A stretch of DNA of 64,000 nt from Alphaproteobacteria bacterium (GCA_013289445.1 JABCZZ010000001.1:68762-132761), one strand, 5' to 3'. Numbered from the stretch's first letter, positions 52,775-62,750 are shown. Numbers and translations are program-made. Notes: a model not told the origin generated them from the letters alone.

Positions 52775-54583
52775 TTACTGGAAATAATCTTTTGCAATTT
52801 TATCTTTGGCCGCCGCAAATCCGCCAGTAATACCTTTTACTCCCACTCTGCCCAAGGTTTTCGCCGCGCCTGTAAAGCCCCCGGTGCCGCTGGCCGCAGC
52901 AGATTTCATTGATTCACCCGCTCCCTGCAGGCCCGCAATGATAGCACTTTCCAGCGGGATGCGCGCTTCTTTTGCCAGCTCCAGTCCTACTGAACCGGTA
53001 ATCGTGCGCGCCATTTCCGGGATAGTATCTATGAGCCGCCACATCACACGCGCTGTAATGAAAAATGCGAGCAGCGTCATGCATAACTGTCGTATGGGAA
53101 CTCCGAGCCGCAGTCGCGTGACGCCGCCGAAGGCAAGCGAGGCCATGGCGGACAACACACGGTTTACGCCGTTGATGACCGCCGATTTTACACGATGATA
53201 CACTCTGGTGACAGCACCGGAAGCCGTGTTGACCACACTTGCCCAGAATCCCTCGGAATCGAGATCAACGGGGTTGTTATCATCACTGCGCCCCTGCGGG
53301 TCACCGCCGATAGACCATGTCCATAACGTTGCATTCTGTTCGAGCGCGCATTGCATGAGCAGTTGTTTCTGACTCGGACACGGGCACGGATTGACACTGG
53401 GTACGCAGGAAGTGGGCGGCGTACATGAGGCCACCGGGGTATCGGTATAACCCTTGGGGTTCAATAAATCGGTAAACGAACATACACCGCTGCCATCCCC
53501 GCTGCCGTCGGTAGGAATAGCCGTATACACGCAGTTATTATTGGCATCGAGCGAGATTGCCTGCGTCGGCACCGTACAAACGGGAGCGCCGCCTGACGTG
53601 AGATTGCGCATATTGCCGTCGATGAACATATCCAGCGCCATCGTCGCAAAACATAAAAACCCGATAACGAATATCGGCTGGAATATCGTCGAAACGATCA
53701 GCTCAATCCATTTGTCAAAAATCCCGCGCACTTCTTTTTTCTCAAAAAGCAACAGCGGGGCTATAAGCGGCGTAAGTATACACAGGAATGACAGGGTAAT
53801 ATAGGCAAGCAACACCATATACAGTGACCGCAGCAGCATCAGGAACACGCTGACGAGCGCTGTAATGCCCATAAGCACCAGAATAATGCCGATGGTGCTG
53901 GTAAAGATGGCGGCCGCTACAATGATGAGCAGGCTGGTCAGGATGACGGGGGTACTCGTTGCCGCTCCCGCGATCGATTTAAACAGACAGTCATAAATCT
54001 GCCAGACCGCATACTCCCCCTGCGGCGCATAGAGCTGAGCCCATACATCGGCAGTGACAGTGCCGGTATTCGTCGGTGGCTGGCAACTGGCTACAGTATT
54101 AAATCCGGCGGATACCCAGCCTATCATCTGCCCCATGCCGTCAGTAAGCGCTATATAAAGGTAACTGGCGTTATCCACCAGAAACAGCATGACCGCGATC
54201 CTTATAAACAGTCCCAACCCTTCTTTGGTCAGATCCTTGACACTCACAGTCATAAGTTTGATGCCAAACATGACCAGCACAATGGTAATCGCGAGAAAAC
54301 GATAGCTAAGCAGCGCGGCACTGAGCGATTTAATATAGGTGAAGGTCGCCTGGTATATGGTCAGCTTCACGCAATATACCAACCCGACACTGAACCCAAG
54401 TGAGCTCATTGTGCTCGTCACATTAGTGATGTTGGGCGGGGTGGAAGTGTCATAAGTAACCTGATTGCAGCCAATGGTTACGGTGCCCGCTTCGGCAGAA
54501 CCTGCCCAGGCCAGAGTGAGCATCAGCAGCAGAAGTGCACTGAGCCGCGGCAGCAGTTTCAGGAATATGCGCGGATGTATCAT
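52775..54583 (-). CDS. virB6: T4SS inner-membrane protein VirB6 (second copy)
   Basis: This 602-residue VirB6-family protein has a signal peptide (about residues 10-32, ending AEA) and several transmembrane helices between 85 and 320. Its core is CILTPLIAPLLLFEKKEVRG then IFDKWIELIVSTIFQPIFVI, the family hallmark region. A loop at residues 336-412 holds eight cysteines (CTVPT, CVYTA, CSFTD, CTPPTSCVPSVNPCPCP and MQCALEQ), suggesting disulfide-stabilised structure on the periplasmic side. The start overlaps the first copy's stop by 1 nt (TGATG). It ends with a Gly-rich, basic tail. Confidence 0.9.
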   Translation of the reverse strand: MIHPRIFLKLLPRLSALLLLMLTLAWAGSAEAGTVTIGCNQVTYDTSTPPNITNVTSTMSSLGFSVGLVYCVKLTIYQATFTYIKSLSAALLSYRFLAITIVLVMFGIKLMTVSVKDLTKEGLGLFIRIAVMLFLVDNASYLYIALTDGMGQMIGWVSAGFNTVASCQPPTNTGTVTADVWAQLYAPQGEYAVWQIYDCLFKSIAGAATSTPVILTSLLIIVAAAIFTSTIGIILVLMGITALVSVFLMLLRSLYMVLLAYITLSFLCILTPLIAPLLLFEKKEVRGIFDKWIELIVSTIFQPIFVIGFLCFATMALDMFIDGNMRNLTSGGAPVCTVPTQAISLDANNNCVYTAIPTDGSGDGSGVCSFTDLLNPKGYTDTPVASCTPPTSCVPSVNPCPCPSQKQLLMQCALEQNATLWTWSIGGDPQGRSDDNNPVDLDSEGFWASVVNTASGAVTRVYHRVKSAVINGVNRVLSAMASLAFGGVTRLRLGVPIRQLCMTLLAFFITARVMWRLIDTIPEMARTITGSVGLELAKEARIPLESAIIAGLQGAGESMKSAAASGTGGFTGAAKTLGRVGVKGITGGFAAAKDKIAKDYFQ

Positions 54584-56184
54584 CAGCGCCTCTTGCTCAT
54601 CATGTCGGAGGCCTGCTTCTTGGCCATGGAAAGCGCCATCTTCCCGCCTACTTTGGCCAGTGATGCGCCGCCCGTGGCATAGGCTTCCGCCGCCTCAATC
54701 GCAAGATTTTTTACCGCCTCCACCGTATTTTTGACCAGCGCCTCGCCAAACTGTGCCGATTTGGTAACGCCCTGCATCGAGCCTCTGGCGCCGGGTGAAA
54801 CAAGATCCGAAGCAAGGTCTGGGATATAGCTGAGTGTTTTGTACATTACATACGCAAGGAGCGCCGCGGTACAGAACGCAAGCAATACATTGACGAGCCA
54901 CGTGGCTGCCGATTCGCCCATATTGCTTGCTATCGTGGCAACATCGAGAGCCATTACCTTGATACCAAAGCTGGTCATGGTAGGATGCGCTGAATTTTCA
55001 AAGCAGCTGGCTTTTACATTCTCATTTCGCACCGTACCTAAAGCGCCGCCATTGGTAGATGCAACCGCTGGACCGCCGGGTGTTGCCGTGCTGGTACAGT
55101 TGCCCTGCGTATCATTTGTGGTATTACCCAATGCGACATGCGCACCGCCTTTATAGGAGGCGATATTATTGTTCACGCCTACTGAAAATGCACTATTGGA
55201 TGCGTTATACGTGGTGCTTCCAGTAATCTGACTCCAAATAGAGTATTGGCCGGAGAACACCGCCACATCCAGAGCCACCAGCATCATTCCCATATATCCC
55301 AGCGTAATGATCGGCAGCAGCACATAGGCAAAAACAATATTCAGCCATTTCTGGAAGTAATCAAACGTGTTTCTGAATACCATCAGCGGAACGAAAATAT
55401 ACCCCAGCGTGAATAAGAACGAAAGTGCGAGTACCGACATGAGATACATGTGGATGAACCTTGTGGCGGCAAACACCAGGGCGATGATGAAATAGATGGC
55501 CACGAACACGATGATCACGCCCGTGCCGGCGGTAAAAAACAGCATGAGCAGCATCGCACCGATACCAATCGTGCCGCTCCAGATGAGGATGATATCAAAG
55601 AAACAATCCCATCGGTCCCAAAGCCGGAAGCTTGCGGTTCCCGTATCGGCGGTATTGCAGACAAGGTTATAAAATCCGCTGGAATTAATTTGTGTGGCAG
55701 CATCGGAAATGGAGTCCGACAATCCTTTTAAGATAATCAGGATGTACATGTAAAAAGTGGGGGCCTGGGTAAGGAAAAAGACGATGCCGCCGATTTTTAA
55801 TGCCAGCGTTAACGTCGTGGCCTTAATGCGCTGCACATCACCCAAAATGAGTTTAACGCCGAACAAGGCGACGACAAAAGTGAGAAATATCTCCACTATT
55901 CCAAGATAAAATCCCTGCGCATGGTTTAGAAAGGCGCCGGTGGCAACAGGAATAATTCCGGCGGCCGGATCGGTAAAGCATTGCACCAAGGGGCCGGCAA
56001 ATTTATCCGGAGCGGCCGTCCTGAGGCATCCGCAGAAAGTAATGGCATTGGTTGTGCTCATGCCCCCGGCTGACTGCGCAGCAGAGACCGCATCGGACAC
56101 GCAATCTGCATGCGCCGCGCTTGCAGACAATTCCGTAATGAGGAACATGCTGCATGTCAGTAGAATCCAGACCCATTTAGCCAC
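54583..56184 (-). CDS. virB6: T4SS inner-membrane protein VirB6 (first copy)
   Basis: This protein of about 533 residues from a GTG at 56184 overlaps the virB4 stop. The frame is open further upstream to 56280, but that part lies inside virB4. A hydrophobic signal-like segment (WVWILLTCSMFLITELSASA) follows the start. Several transmembrane helices follow, with VALFGVKLILGDVQRIKATT and the VLALSFLFTLGYIFVPLMVF-RNTFDYFQKWLNIVFAY block typical of VirB6. It ends with a charged tail (KMALSMAKKQASDMMSKRR). VirB6 forms part of the inner-membrane channel of the secretion machine. Confidence 0.9.
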   Translation of the reverse strand: MAKWVWILLTCSMFLITELSASAAHADCVSDAVSAAQSAGGMSTTNAITFCGCLRTAAPDKFAGPLVQCFTDPAAGIIPVATGAFLNHAQGFYLGIVEIFLTFVVALFGVKLILGDVQRIKATTLTLALKIGGIVFFLTQAPTFYMYILIILKGLSDSISDAATQINSSGFYNLVCNTADTGTASFRLWDRWDCFFDIILIWSGTIGIGAMLLMLFFTAGTGVIIVFVAIYFIIALVFAATRFIHMYLMSVLALSFLFTLGYIFVPLMVFRNTFDYFQKWLNIVFAYVLLPIITLGYMGMMLVALDVAVFSGQYSIWSQITGSTTYNASNSAFSVGVNNNIASYKGGAHVALGNTTNDTQGNCTSTATPGGPAVASTNGGALGTVRNENVKASCFENSAHPTMTSFGIKVMALDVATIASNMGESAATWLVNVLLAFCTAALLAYVMYKTLSYIPDLASDLVSPGARGSMQGVTKSAQFGEALVKNTVEAVKNLAIEAAEAYATGGASLAKVGGKMALSMAKKQASDMMSKRR

Positions 56185-58579
56185 GATTGCGTACCCGCTC
56201 TGTGAAAATAGGCAGCCATTGTTCAGGATCGTCACCCACCTCTTTACGCACTTCGTCAAGTATGACCACGGTTTCAGCACGGCCGGAGAGCACCATGATA
56301 ATGTCTTCCATCCCCGAAAGATCGATACGCGCCACCACCACGTCCTTGCCCTGTTTCACCAGGAAGTAACGTGAGCCGGGATCGGTGGTCTTCAGCAAGT
56401 TGAATTCGCGCTCCGAAAGCATAAAGGCCTTGCGGTAAACATCGGTCGCTTTCGGATTGGGCAGGAAGATCTGTGTCGCCGTCTGCTGAATCAGCGTATC
56501 GCTGATGGAGCTGTTGGTGGCATCTTCCACGCTCTGCGTTGCAAAAATCACGAAGGCATTAAGTTTACGCAGCACCTTGAGCCAGTCTTTAATTTTGCTG
56601 GCGAAAATCTTGTTGTCGATAAGGGCCCAGGCTTCGTCGAGCACCACCATCGTGGGTGTGCCATCCAGCGCAAGATTGATTTTGTGGAAAAGATACAGCA
56701 GCACCGGCGCCAGCGTTGATTTATTCTGCAGCACTTCGCCCATTTCAAAACCGAAAACGGAAGACTGGCTGAAATCGACCGTATCTGTAAGATTGTCGAA
56801 CAGGCCGGCATACTGGCCGCCGCCATGCCACATTTTAAGGCGCCCTGCAAGGGTTCCCGGGCCTTCCATGCCAAAGAACGGCGCGATGTTATGCAGCACC
56901 CGGTTTTCCTGCTCGAGCTTGTAATTACCTTCGATCGCTTCGGTGATGCGCCCCTGATCTTCAGCAGTGAACGGCTCGTCGTTGGTCGTCACCAGCACAC
57001 GCAGCCATTCGCCGATAAAATTGCGATTCTCCATCGTATCGGGAAGTTGCAGCGGGTTGAAATCGCATTTGGAGCCGGGTTCGATCAGGTTATACACGCC
57101 GTTGAGCGAGCGAATAAAAATTTCAGCGCCGCGGTCTTTATCAAAGAAGAACAGGCGGCAGCGGAATTTTTGCGCCTGCGCGCACAGGAAGTTCATCAGC
57201 ACGGTTTTACCGGCACCGGTCGGGCCGATTACCGTGGTATGGCCTACGTCGCGCAGGTGGAAATTGAAGAAATACGGCGTGCCTGAGGTCGTATCGAATA
57301 CGGTGACCGCATCGCCCCAGTGATTGCCGCGAATACGCCCCACGGGATAATTATGCAGTGACGCGAAACCTGAAAGATTGAGCGTGCTTATTTCGGATTT
57401 GCGCGCAATGAAAGAGAAGTTTGCAGGCAACTGCGCCCAGTAACATTGCTCAAGAATAATTTTTTCGCGCACCGGGTTTATGCCCACATTCACCAGTTCG
57501 GCAATCGCCATCGAAATCACTTCCTCAAGTGATTCGAGATTGTCCTCCAGACAAAGAATGGTCAGATGGTGCTGACCGAATGCCGCATGACCGCTTTGCG
57601 CCATATCGAGCGCATCACTGATCTCGGCAACCTGCGAGACGGCAACGTCTTGCGACTGCATCATGCGACGCTGGCGCAGCTGCATTTTGCCGATGCTGGT
57701 CTGACGGTTGGTAAAAACGAAAGACTGGCTGATGACAAACTCCAGCGGCAATTGCAGAAACGCGTCCATGACGCCTGCGGCGGTGGCGCCCGCATATTCC
57801 TTGATACTGATCATTGCCGCGTAACGGTTTTTGGTGGTGCCGCGCATTTCGATTGCACGTTTGCCGAAATACAAACGCTGGGTGGGCAGGTTATGCGAAA
57901 TATCGCCCGGAGTGACCTGCATCTGCTGCGTGGTGCCGCAATTGACTATTTTGGAGAGAAACTCAAGCGGCTCGGAAAATAATCCGACATCGCGCTCCAC
58001 TACCGTCAGCACGCGTGCGCCGTAGTCGCGAAAACTGGCAAGAATGCGGTAGACCGATTCGGCAAGCTCCTTATGGGCATCGCGCATGGCCTCGGTCTTG
58101 GAGACTTCGCTGGTGCTGTCGGTAAATTTCTGCAGGTAGTGTGCGAACTTTGCCGCACCTTCGGTATCGGGCTTGCGCACGACGGTGATATAAAGCTCGT
58201 TGACGTACGAGGTGTGCGAGTGATGCTTATGCTTCCATTTTTCATTGACGATGCGCGCAAAGCTGTTGGGCATCTGGCCGCCGGGAAAAGCGCTCTGACG
58301 ACGGCGCACGATATGAATCCACAACGCAAAGGTGCCGTCCGCCATGCTTTTGAACAGCGAATTGCGTACCATCTTTTTCATGTCGACATCTTCATCGTCC
58401 GCCGTTTCGAACGAGAAGCCATCCACTTTTATGCATTGTATAAGCTCACCACCCTTGGTGATGATGGTTTCGTTGTCATAATGGTGCAGGTAGGGAATAA
58501 AGTTCGCCGCCGAATATTCACGCTTGGAATATCCCGCCTTGGAAGTACTGCGCCGTTTCAGTTTCAGGTTGAGGAACAT
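56177..58579 (-). CDS. virB4: T4SS ATPase VirB4
   Basis: VirB4 powers pilus assembly and substrate transfer from the inner membrane. The 800-residue protein has Walker A GPTGAGKT at 452-459 and Walker B MVVLDEA at 644-650. The N-terminal VirB4 domain contains YHHYDNETI-like YLHHYDNETIITKGGELIQC. The C-terminal region holds FATQSVEDATNSSISDTLIQ and ATQIFLPNPKATDVYRKAF, which belong to the family. It begins immediately after the virB3 stop (TAA then ATG). This virB3-virB4-virB6 order matches the rvh systems of Rickettsiales. Confidence 0.97.
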   Translation of the reverse strand: MFLNLKLKRRSTSKAGYSKREYSAANFIPYLHHYDNETIITKGGELIQCIKVDGFSFETADDEDVDMKKMVRNSLFKSMADGTFALWIHIVRRRQSAFPGGQMPNSFARIVNEKWKHKHHSHTSYVNELYITVVRKPDTEGAAKFAHYLQKFTDSTSEVSKTEAMRDAHKELAESVYRILASFRDYGARVLTVVERDVGLFSEPLEFLSKIVNCGTTQQMQVTPGDISHNLPTQRLYFGKRAIEMRGTTKNRYAAMISIKEYAGATAAGVMDAFLQLPLEFVISQSFVFTNRQTSIGKMQLRQRRMMQSQDVAVSQVAEISDALDMAQSGHAAFGQHHLTILCLEDNLESLEEVISMAIAELVNVGINPVREKIILEQCYWAQLPANFSFIARKSEISTLNLSGFASLHNYPVGRIRGNHWGDAVTVFDTTSGTPYFFNFHLRDVGHTTVIGPTGAGKTVLMNFLCAQAQKFRCRLFFFDKDRGAEIFIRSLNGVYNLIEPGSKCDFNPLQLPDTMENRNFIGEWLRVLVTTNDEPFTAEDQGRITEAIEGNYKLEQENRVLHNIAPFFGMEGPGTLAGRLKMWHGGGQYAGLFDNLTDTVDFSQSSVFGFEMGEVLQNKSTLAPVLLYLFHKINLALDGTPTMVVLDEAWALIDNKIFASKIKDWLKVLRKLNAFVIFATQSVEDATNSSISDTLIQQTATQIFLPNPKATDVYRKAFMLSEREFNLLKTTDPGSRYFLVKQGKDVVVARIDLSGMEDIIMVLSGRAETVVILDEVRKEVGDDPEQWLPIFTERVRNRG

Positions 58580-58882
58580 TTAGAATATATCGTAGGAATT
58601 CGTGTATCCGTGAAAGGATCGGTTGAGGCACTTCGTGCCCTTGTTGGCACGCAAGATGAGCAACTCCACTGCGCGCGGTTCTTTAAGGCAGAGCAGATAT
58701 CCCACGCCGTGAATCACCGGTGCGGCAAAAAACAGCACGATGAAATTACTGGTCTGAATGAATGCCACGATGCAGAGCACGGCATTGAGCACGAAAAACA
58801 TGTAGCTTACACCCATCACCATCGGCGGGCGTGCCAAACCTTGAAAAAGCGGATCTGCCTGAAGTCTACCTGATTCAGCCAT
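58580..58882 (-). CDS. virB3: T4SS inner-membrane protein VirB3
   Basis: This 100-residue protein has two hydrophobic helices close together (about residues 22-42 and 47-65) after the ADPLFQGLARPPMVMGVSYM start. That start is a VirB3 hallmark (DPLFxGLTRPPMxxGV). The C-terminal half is basic (KEPRAVELLILRANKGTKC). It is the first gene of the operon, with GGGAGA before its start. A promoter-like TATAAT lies at 58904-58909. Confidence 0.95.
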   Translation of the reverse strand: MAESGRLQADPLFQGLARPPMVMGVSYMFFVLNAVLCIVAFIQTSNFIVLFFAAPVIHGVGYLLCLKEPRAVELLILRANKGTKCLNRSFHGYTNSYDIF

Positions 58883-58903
58883 GATTTATCTCCCTAGTGT
58901 CTG

Positions 58904-58909
58904 ATTATA
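58904..58909 (-). promoter_or_regulatory. Candidate promoter -10 element of the T4SS operon
   Basis: On the minus strand TATAAT occurs 22 nt upstream of the virB3 start, within an AT-rich stretch. The -35 region 17 nt upstream is weak (GTTTTA). A 7-bp inverted repeat, AAAACTG/CAGTTTT (58928-58944), lies just beyond and may be an operator. Confidence 0.4.
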
Positions 58910-58998
58910 CCCTTATTGTTATAACATAAAACTGTTTCAGTTTTTTGACAGCCTAGGGGATAAACACTAAAAAAGTATGAAGATGAACCGTTTTTTAA

Positions 58999-59928
58999 TC
59001 AAATGGTTGCCCCGGTCAGGCCTTGGGCAAAATCCATAGCCGAAAACGGCCTTAAATCCTCCACTGATTCGCCCACCCCTACCGCATGCACGGGAAGGCC
59101 AAAACGCTTAGCCAGGGCCACCACGATGCCGCCTTTGGCAGTGCCGTCCAGCTTGGTGACGATAAGGCCGGTGACCTTCACCGCCTTTGAGAATGCCTCC
59201 ACCTGCATGAGCGCATTCTGGCCGGTAGTGGCATCCAGCACTTGGATGATCGAATGCGGCGCATCCGGCTGCAGCTTACGCAGAGTCGTCACGATTTTCT
59301 GCAGTTCCGCCATCAGATTCGCCTGGTTATGCAGACGCCCGGCGCTGTCGATAAGCAAAACCTCGATACCGCCTGCTTTCGCCGCTTCATAGGCCTTAAA
59401 CGCTACACTTGCCGGATCGGCATTTTCTTCTCCTGTGATCACGTCGCAGCCCGTGCGCAATCCCCAGATTTTGAGCTGCTCGACCGCCGCCGCGCGAAAT
59501 GTATCGGCCGCCGCAAGCATCACCGAATACCCTTGTTCCTTGAAGCGATGCGCAAGCTTGCCCAGCGTCGTGGTCTTGCCGTTGCCATTGACACCGATAG
59601 CCAGGATTACATGGGGCTTATGAGTATTTTTAATCAGCAGCGTATGTGCCACCGGCTCAAGCATTCGCGCGATCTGTGCCGCAAGCAGGCGTTTTATTTC
59701 CTCGGAATCTATTTCCTTGTCACGCCGTTCCCTGGCGAAATCGCCAATAATCTTTGCCGAAGCTGAAGCACCGATATCGGCACGCACCAGCACTTCTTCA
59801 AGTTCTGCCAGGGTTTCAGCATCAATGCGCCGCTTGGTGAACACTCCGGCAATGCCGCTGCCTAGCTGGCTGCTGGTCTTGCTTAAGCCTGCCGTAAGCC
59901 GTGAGAGCCAATTTGCGCCTTGCGTCAT
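58999..59928 (-). CDS. ftsY: Signal recognition particle receptor FtsY
   Basis: FtsY is the SRP receptor GTPase that delivers membrane proteins to the translocon. The 309-residue protein begins with a short helical N domain and has GVNGNGKTTTLGKLA (G1), AADTFRAAAVEQL, DSAGRLHNQANLM (G3) and TKLDGTAKGG (G4). It lacks the long acidic A domain of E. coli FtsY, as is usual in alphaproteobacteria. It overlaps mtaB by 4 nt. Confidence 0.97.
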   Translation of the reverse strand: MTQGANWLSRLTAGLSKTSSQLGSGIAGVFTKRRIDAETLAELEEVLVRADIGASASAKIIGDFARERRDKEIDSEEIKRLLAAQIARMLEPVAHTLLIKNTHKPHVILAIGVNGNGKTTTLGKLAHRFKEQGYSVMLAAADTFRAAAVEQLKIWGLRTGCDVITGEENADPASVAFKAYEAAKAGGIEVLLIDSAGRLHNQANLMAELQKIVTTLRKLQPDAPHSIIQVLDATTGQNALMQVEAFSKAVKVTGLIVTKLDGTAKGGIVVALAKRFGLPVHAVGVGESVEDLRPFSAMDFAQGLTGATI

Positions 59929-61244
59929 GACAGCGCACTGCCTTGTAACTTGCCATTACCGGCAGCGGTGATGGCAAGACGCACGATGCTGCCAACAGGC
60001 CCTGCCCCTCGCATCTGCACCGGCACAAAGTGATCGGTACGCACGATTGCATTGTTTTCAACCACACCGCAGGTTTCTTTTCCAATCCAAGAGGCAAAAA
60101 ACCGCTCCATCCGCTTTTCACCTTCTGCACGCAGACGTGCCGCGCGCTCCTTGCGAATTTCCTTGGCCACTTGCGGCATGCGGGCGGCGGGTGTGCCTTC
60201 GCGTGCGGAATAAGGAAACACATGCAGATAGGTAAGCCCCGCCTCTTCAACGATGTTGAGCGTGTTGGCGAACATCGCCTCTGTCTCGGTTGGAAAACCC
60301 GCGATGATATCGGCACCAAAGACGACATCCGGCCGCAAGTCACGTACACGCGCACAGAAATCGAGCGCTTCCTTGCGGCTATGGCGACGCTTCATGCGTT
60401 TTAAAATCATGTCGTCCCCTGCCTGCAGGCTCACATGGATATGCGGCATGAGGCGCGGCTCTTCGGCAATGAGCCGGTAAAACGTTTCATCCACCTCCAC
60501 CGCGTCGATAGAGGAAAGGCGCAGACGCAGTAATTCTGGCACCAATGAAAGCAGGCGTTTCATCATCTGGCCCAGCGTCGGTTTTCCCGGAAGATCCTTG
60601 CCATAATCGCTTATATCTACGCCGGTTAATACAATTTCATTGAATCCATGTTCAACCAGCATCCGCACCTGTGAAACGATCTCTCCCATGGGCACCGAAC
60701 GGCTGTTGCCACGGCCATAAGGAATGATACAGAACGTGCAACGGTGATCGCACCCGTTCTGCACCTGCACGAAGGCGCGCCCAAGGCCTTCAAAACTCGT
60801 GACCATGTGCGATGCGGTTTCTTTCACAGACATGATGTCGTTGACCAGAATTTTTTGCGTATGATCTATCGATAGATGTGGAGGAGCGCTATACGACGAC
60901 TTCGCGGCGAAATCGGCGCGGAACACTGACGCTGGAAGCATTTTCCCATAATATTCAGATTTCATCTTCTCTTCATTGCCGATCACCTGATCGACTTCAT
61001 CCATCCCACTGTACATTTCAGGCTTCACCTGCGCCGAACAGCCCGTGACGATAATTTTGGCAGAAGGGTTGGCTTTGCGCGCCTTGCGGATGGCCTGTCG
61101 TGCCTGACGTTCGGCCTCGGCAGTGACGGCGCAGGTATTGAAAATAACCGCATCATCAAGGCCCGCTTTAGTTGCGTGATCGCGAATCACTTCGCTTTCA
61201 TAGGCGTTGAGACGGCAGCCGAAAGTGACGATTTCCACAGCCAT
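59925..61244 (-). CDS. mtaB: tRNA (t6A37) methylthiotransferase MtaB
   Basis: MtaB adds a methylthio group to t6A at position 37 of tRNAs. The 439-residue protein has the UPF0004 domain (TFGCRLNAYESEVI, NTCAVTAEAERQARQ, VTGCSAQVKPE) with three cluster cysteines. The radical-SAM motif CDHRCTFCIIPYGRG follows. The C-terminal TRAM-like region and the YLHVFPYSAREGTPAARMP block confirm the family. It is followed directly by ftsY, an order often seen in alphaproteobacteria with dapF upstream. Confidence 0.95.
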   Translation of the reverse strand: MAVEIVTFGCRLNAYESEVIRDHATKAGLDDAVIFNTCAVTAEAERQARQAIRKARKANPSAKIIVTGCSAQVKPEMYSGMDEVDQVIGNEEKMKSEYYGKMLPASVFRADFAAKSSYSAPPHLSIDHTQKILVNDIMSVKETASHMVTSFEGLGRAFVQVQNGCDHRCTFCIIPYGRGNSRSVPMGEIVSQVRMLVEHGFNEIVLTGVDISDYGKDLPGKPTLGQMMKRLLSLVPELLRLRLSSIDAVEVDETFYRLIAEEPRLMPHIHVSLQAGDDMILKRMKRRHSRKEALDFCARVRDLRPDVVFGADIIAGFPTETEAMFANTLNIVEEAGLTYLHVFPYSAREGTPAARMPQVAKEIRKERAARLRAEGEKRMERFFASWIGKETCGVVENNAIVRTDHFVPVQMRGAGPVGSIVRLAITAAGNGKLQGSALS

Positions 61245-61324
61245 GGCAAAGGTTCTGACAGGTTGTTTTAAGGGCCTTACTCATAGCCAAAACTGCCGGC
61301 AAATAACAGTGAAATCAACGTCGA

Positions 61325-62152
61325 TTAACGTTTTGTAAAATCAGCTATTTTGAAGCTTCCTTCGTAACTTTCCGCCACCGGGCCGGTCATCAGCACATGG
61401 TCGTCGCTTACGCGCCATTCAATCAGCAATACGCCGCCCGGCAGATGCACTTGCGCTTTGCGATCGGTAAGTCCGCGACGGTTCGCTGCTACAAGTGTGG
61501 CACACGCGCCCGTGCCGCAGGCAAGCGTAATACCCGCACCGCGCTCCCATACGCGCAGTGTGATTTTATTCTTGCTGTCGACTTGCGCGACATTGACGTT
61601 GGCGCGTTCGGGAAAAAGCGGGTGATGCTCAAGCACCGGGCCCAGGCCTGAAAGCGAAATCGCCTCCACATCCGAGACAAAGAAAACCATGTGCGGATTA
61701 CCCATGCTGACCGCTGCGGGAGCATGGAGCCGGCCTTCCTTGATAGGCAGGCTCAGCGTATCGCATGCGCTGGCGAGCGGAATATCTTTCCAGTCCAGGC
61801 GCGGCGCACCCATATCCATCGTCACGACACCGCCTTCCTTGAGCTGGGCTTCAATCACCCCGGCCAGCGTCTCGATGCTCACTTTGTCTTTTTTGCCGAC
61901 GAATACCGCCACGCAGCGCGAAGCATTGCCGCAGGATTCGACTTCGCCGCCATCGGCATTGAAAATGCGCATGCGTACATCGGCTTTTTTCGACGCTTCC
62001 ACCACCACCACCTGATCGCAGCCGATGCCGAAATGCCGATCGGAGATTTTCTGCATGTCGAGCTTCGCCGGCGCAAGAGTGCCCTTGCGATTATCGATGA
62101 CGACGAAATCGTTGCCTGCTCCGTGCATTTTAAGAAAAGGGACGGACGTCAT
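61325..62152 (-). CDS. dapF: Diaminopimelate epimerase
   Basis: DapF turns LL- into meso-diaminopimelate for peptidoglycan and lysine. The 275-residue protein starts KMHGAGNDFVVIDNR. It has the two catalytic cysteines in VESCGNASRC and LACGTGACATLVAA. The start at 62152 is supported by the family N-terminus. The gene lies 80 nt upstream of mtaB and follows ssb closely. Confidence 0.97.
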   Translation of the reverse strand: MTSVPFLKMHGAGNDFVVIDNRKGTLAPAKLDMQKISDRHFGIGCDQVVVVEASKKADVRMRIFNADGGEVESCGNASRCVAVFVGKKDKVSIETLAGVIEAQLKEGGVVTMDMGAPRLDWKDIPLASACDTLSLPIKEGRLHAPAAVSMGNPHMVFFVSDVEAISLSGLGPVLEHHPLFPERANVNVAQVDSKNKITLRVWERGAGITLACGTGACATLVAANRRGLTDRKAQVHLPGGVLLIEWRVSDDHVLMTGPVAESYEGSFKIADFTKR

Positions 62153-62167
62153 GTCAGCCGCCGCTGC

Positions 62168-62644
62168 CTAGAAAGGGATCTCGTCGTCGAGATCCGCAGG
62201 CGCACGCGACTTGGCAGGTGCCGACGAAGCCGGGCCGCTTGCGTGGCTCTGATGTGAGCCGGCCGAAGAAGCGCCTTCTGCGCTGCCGCTGCCGCGGTTA
62301 TCAAGCATGGTCAGCGCGCTGCCGAATCCCTGCAGCACCACTTCGGTCGAGTATTTTTCCACACCGGCCTGATCGGTCCATTTGCGCGTCTGAAGCGCGC
62401 CTTCAACGTAAATCTTGGAGCCCTTCTTCAGGTAATTCTTGATGACGCCAATGAGACCGTCATTAAACACCACAATGCGGTGCCATTCGGTTTTCTCGCG
62501 GCGCTCGCCGGTATTGCGGTCCTTCCACGATTCGCTGGTCGCAAGCGTGATATTCGCGATTTCCTTGCCATCCTGCGTCGTGCGGATTTCGGGGTCACGG
62601 CCAAGATTGCCGACCAGAATCACCTTATTTACGCTGCCTGCCAT
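62168..62644 (-). CDS. ssb: Single-stranded DNA-binding protein
   Basis: SSB protects single-stranded DNA in replication and repair. The 158-residue protein has [55 protein letters not shown] and a Gly/Ser/Ala-rich linker. The acidic C-terminal tip is DDEIPF. It is divergent from the 62751 gene and uvrA, as often in alphaproteobacteria. Confidence 0.97.
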   Translation of the reverse strand: MAGSVNKVILVGNLGRDPEIRTTQDGKEIANITLATSESWKDRNTGERREKTEWHRIVVFNDGLIGVIKNYLKKGSKIYVEGALQTRKWTDQAGVEKYSTEVVLQGFGSALTMLDNRGSGSAEGASSAGSHQSHASGPASSAPAKSRAPADLDDEIPF

Positions 62645-62750
62645 GTGCCACTCCCTAAGATTCTTAACAAAAACTTAATATAACTGTGTTATAAAGAACG
62701 GTAATCTAAAACACGGTTTCCGGGCAAAAGCAATATTTCATAGGTAGTGT

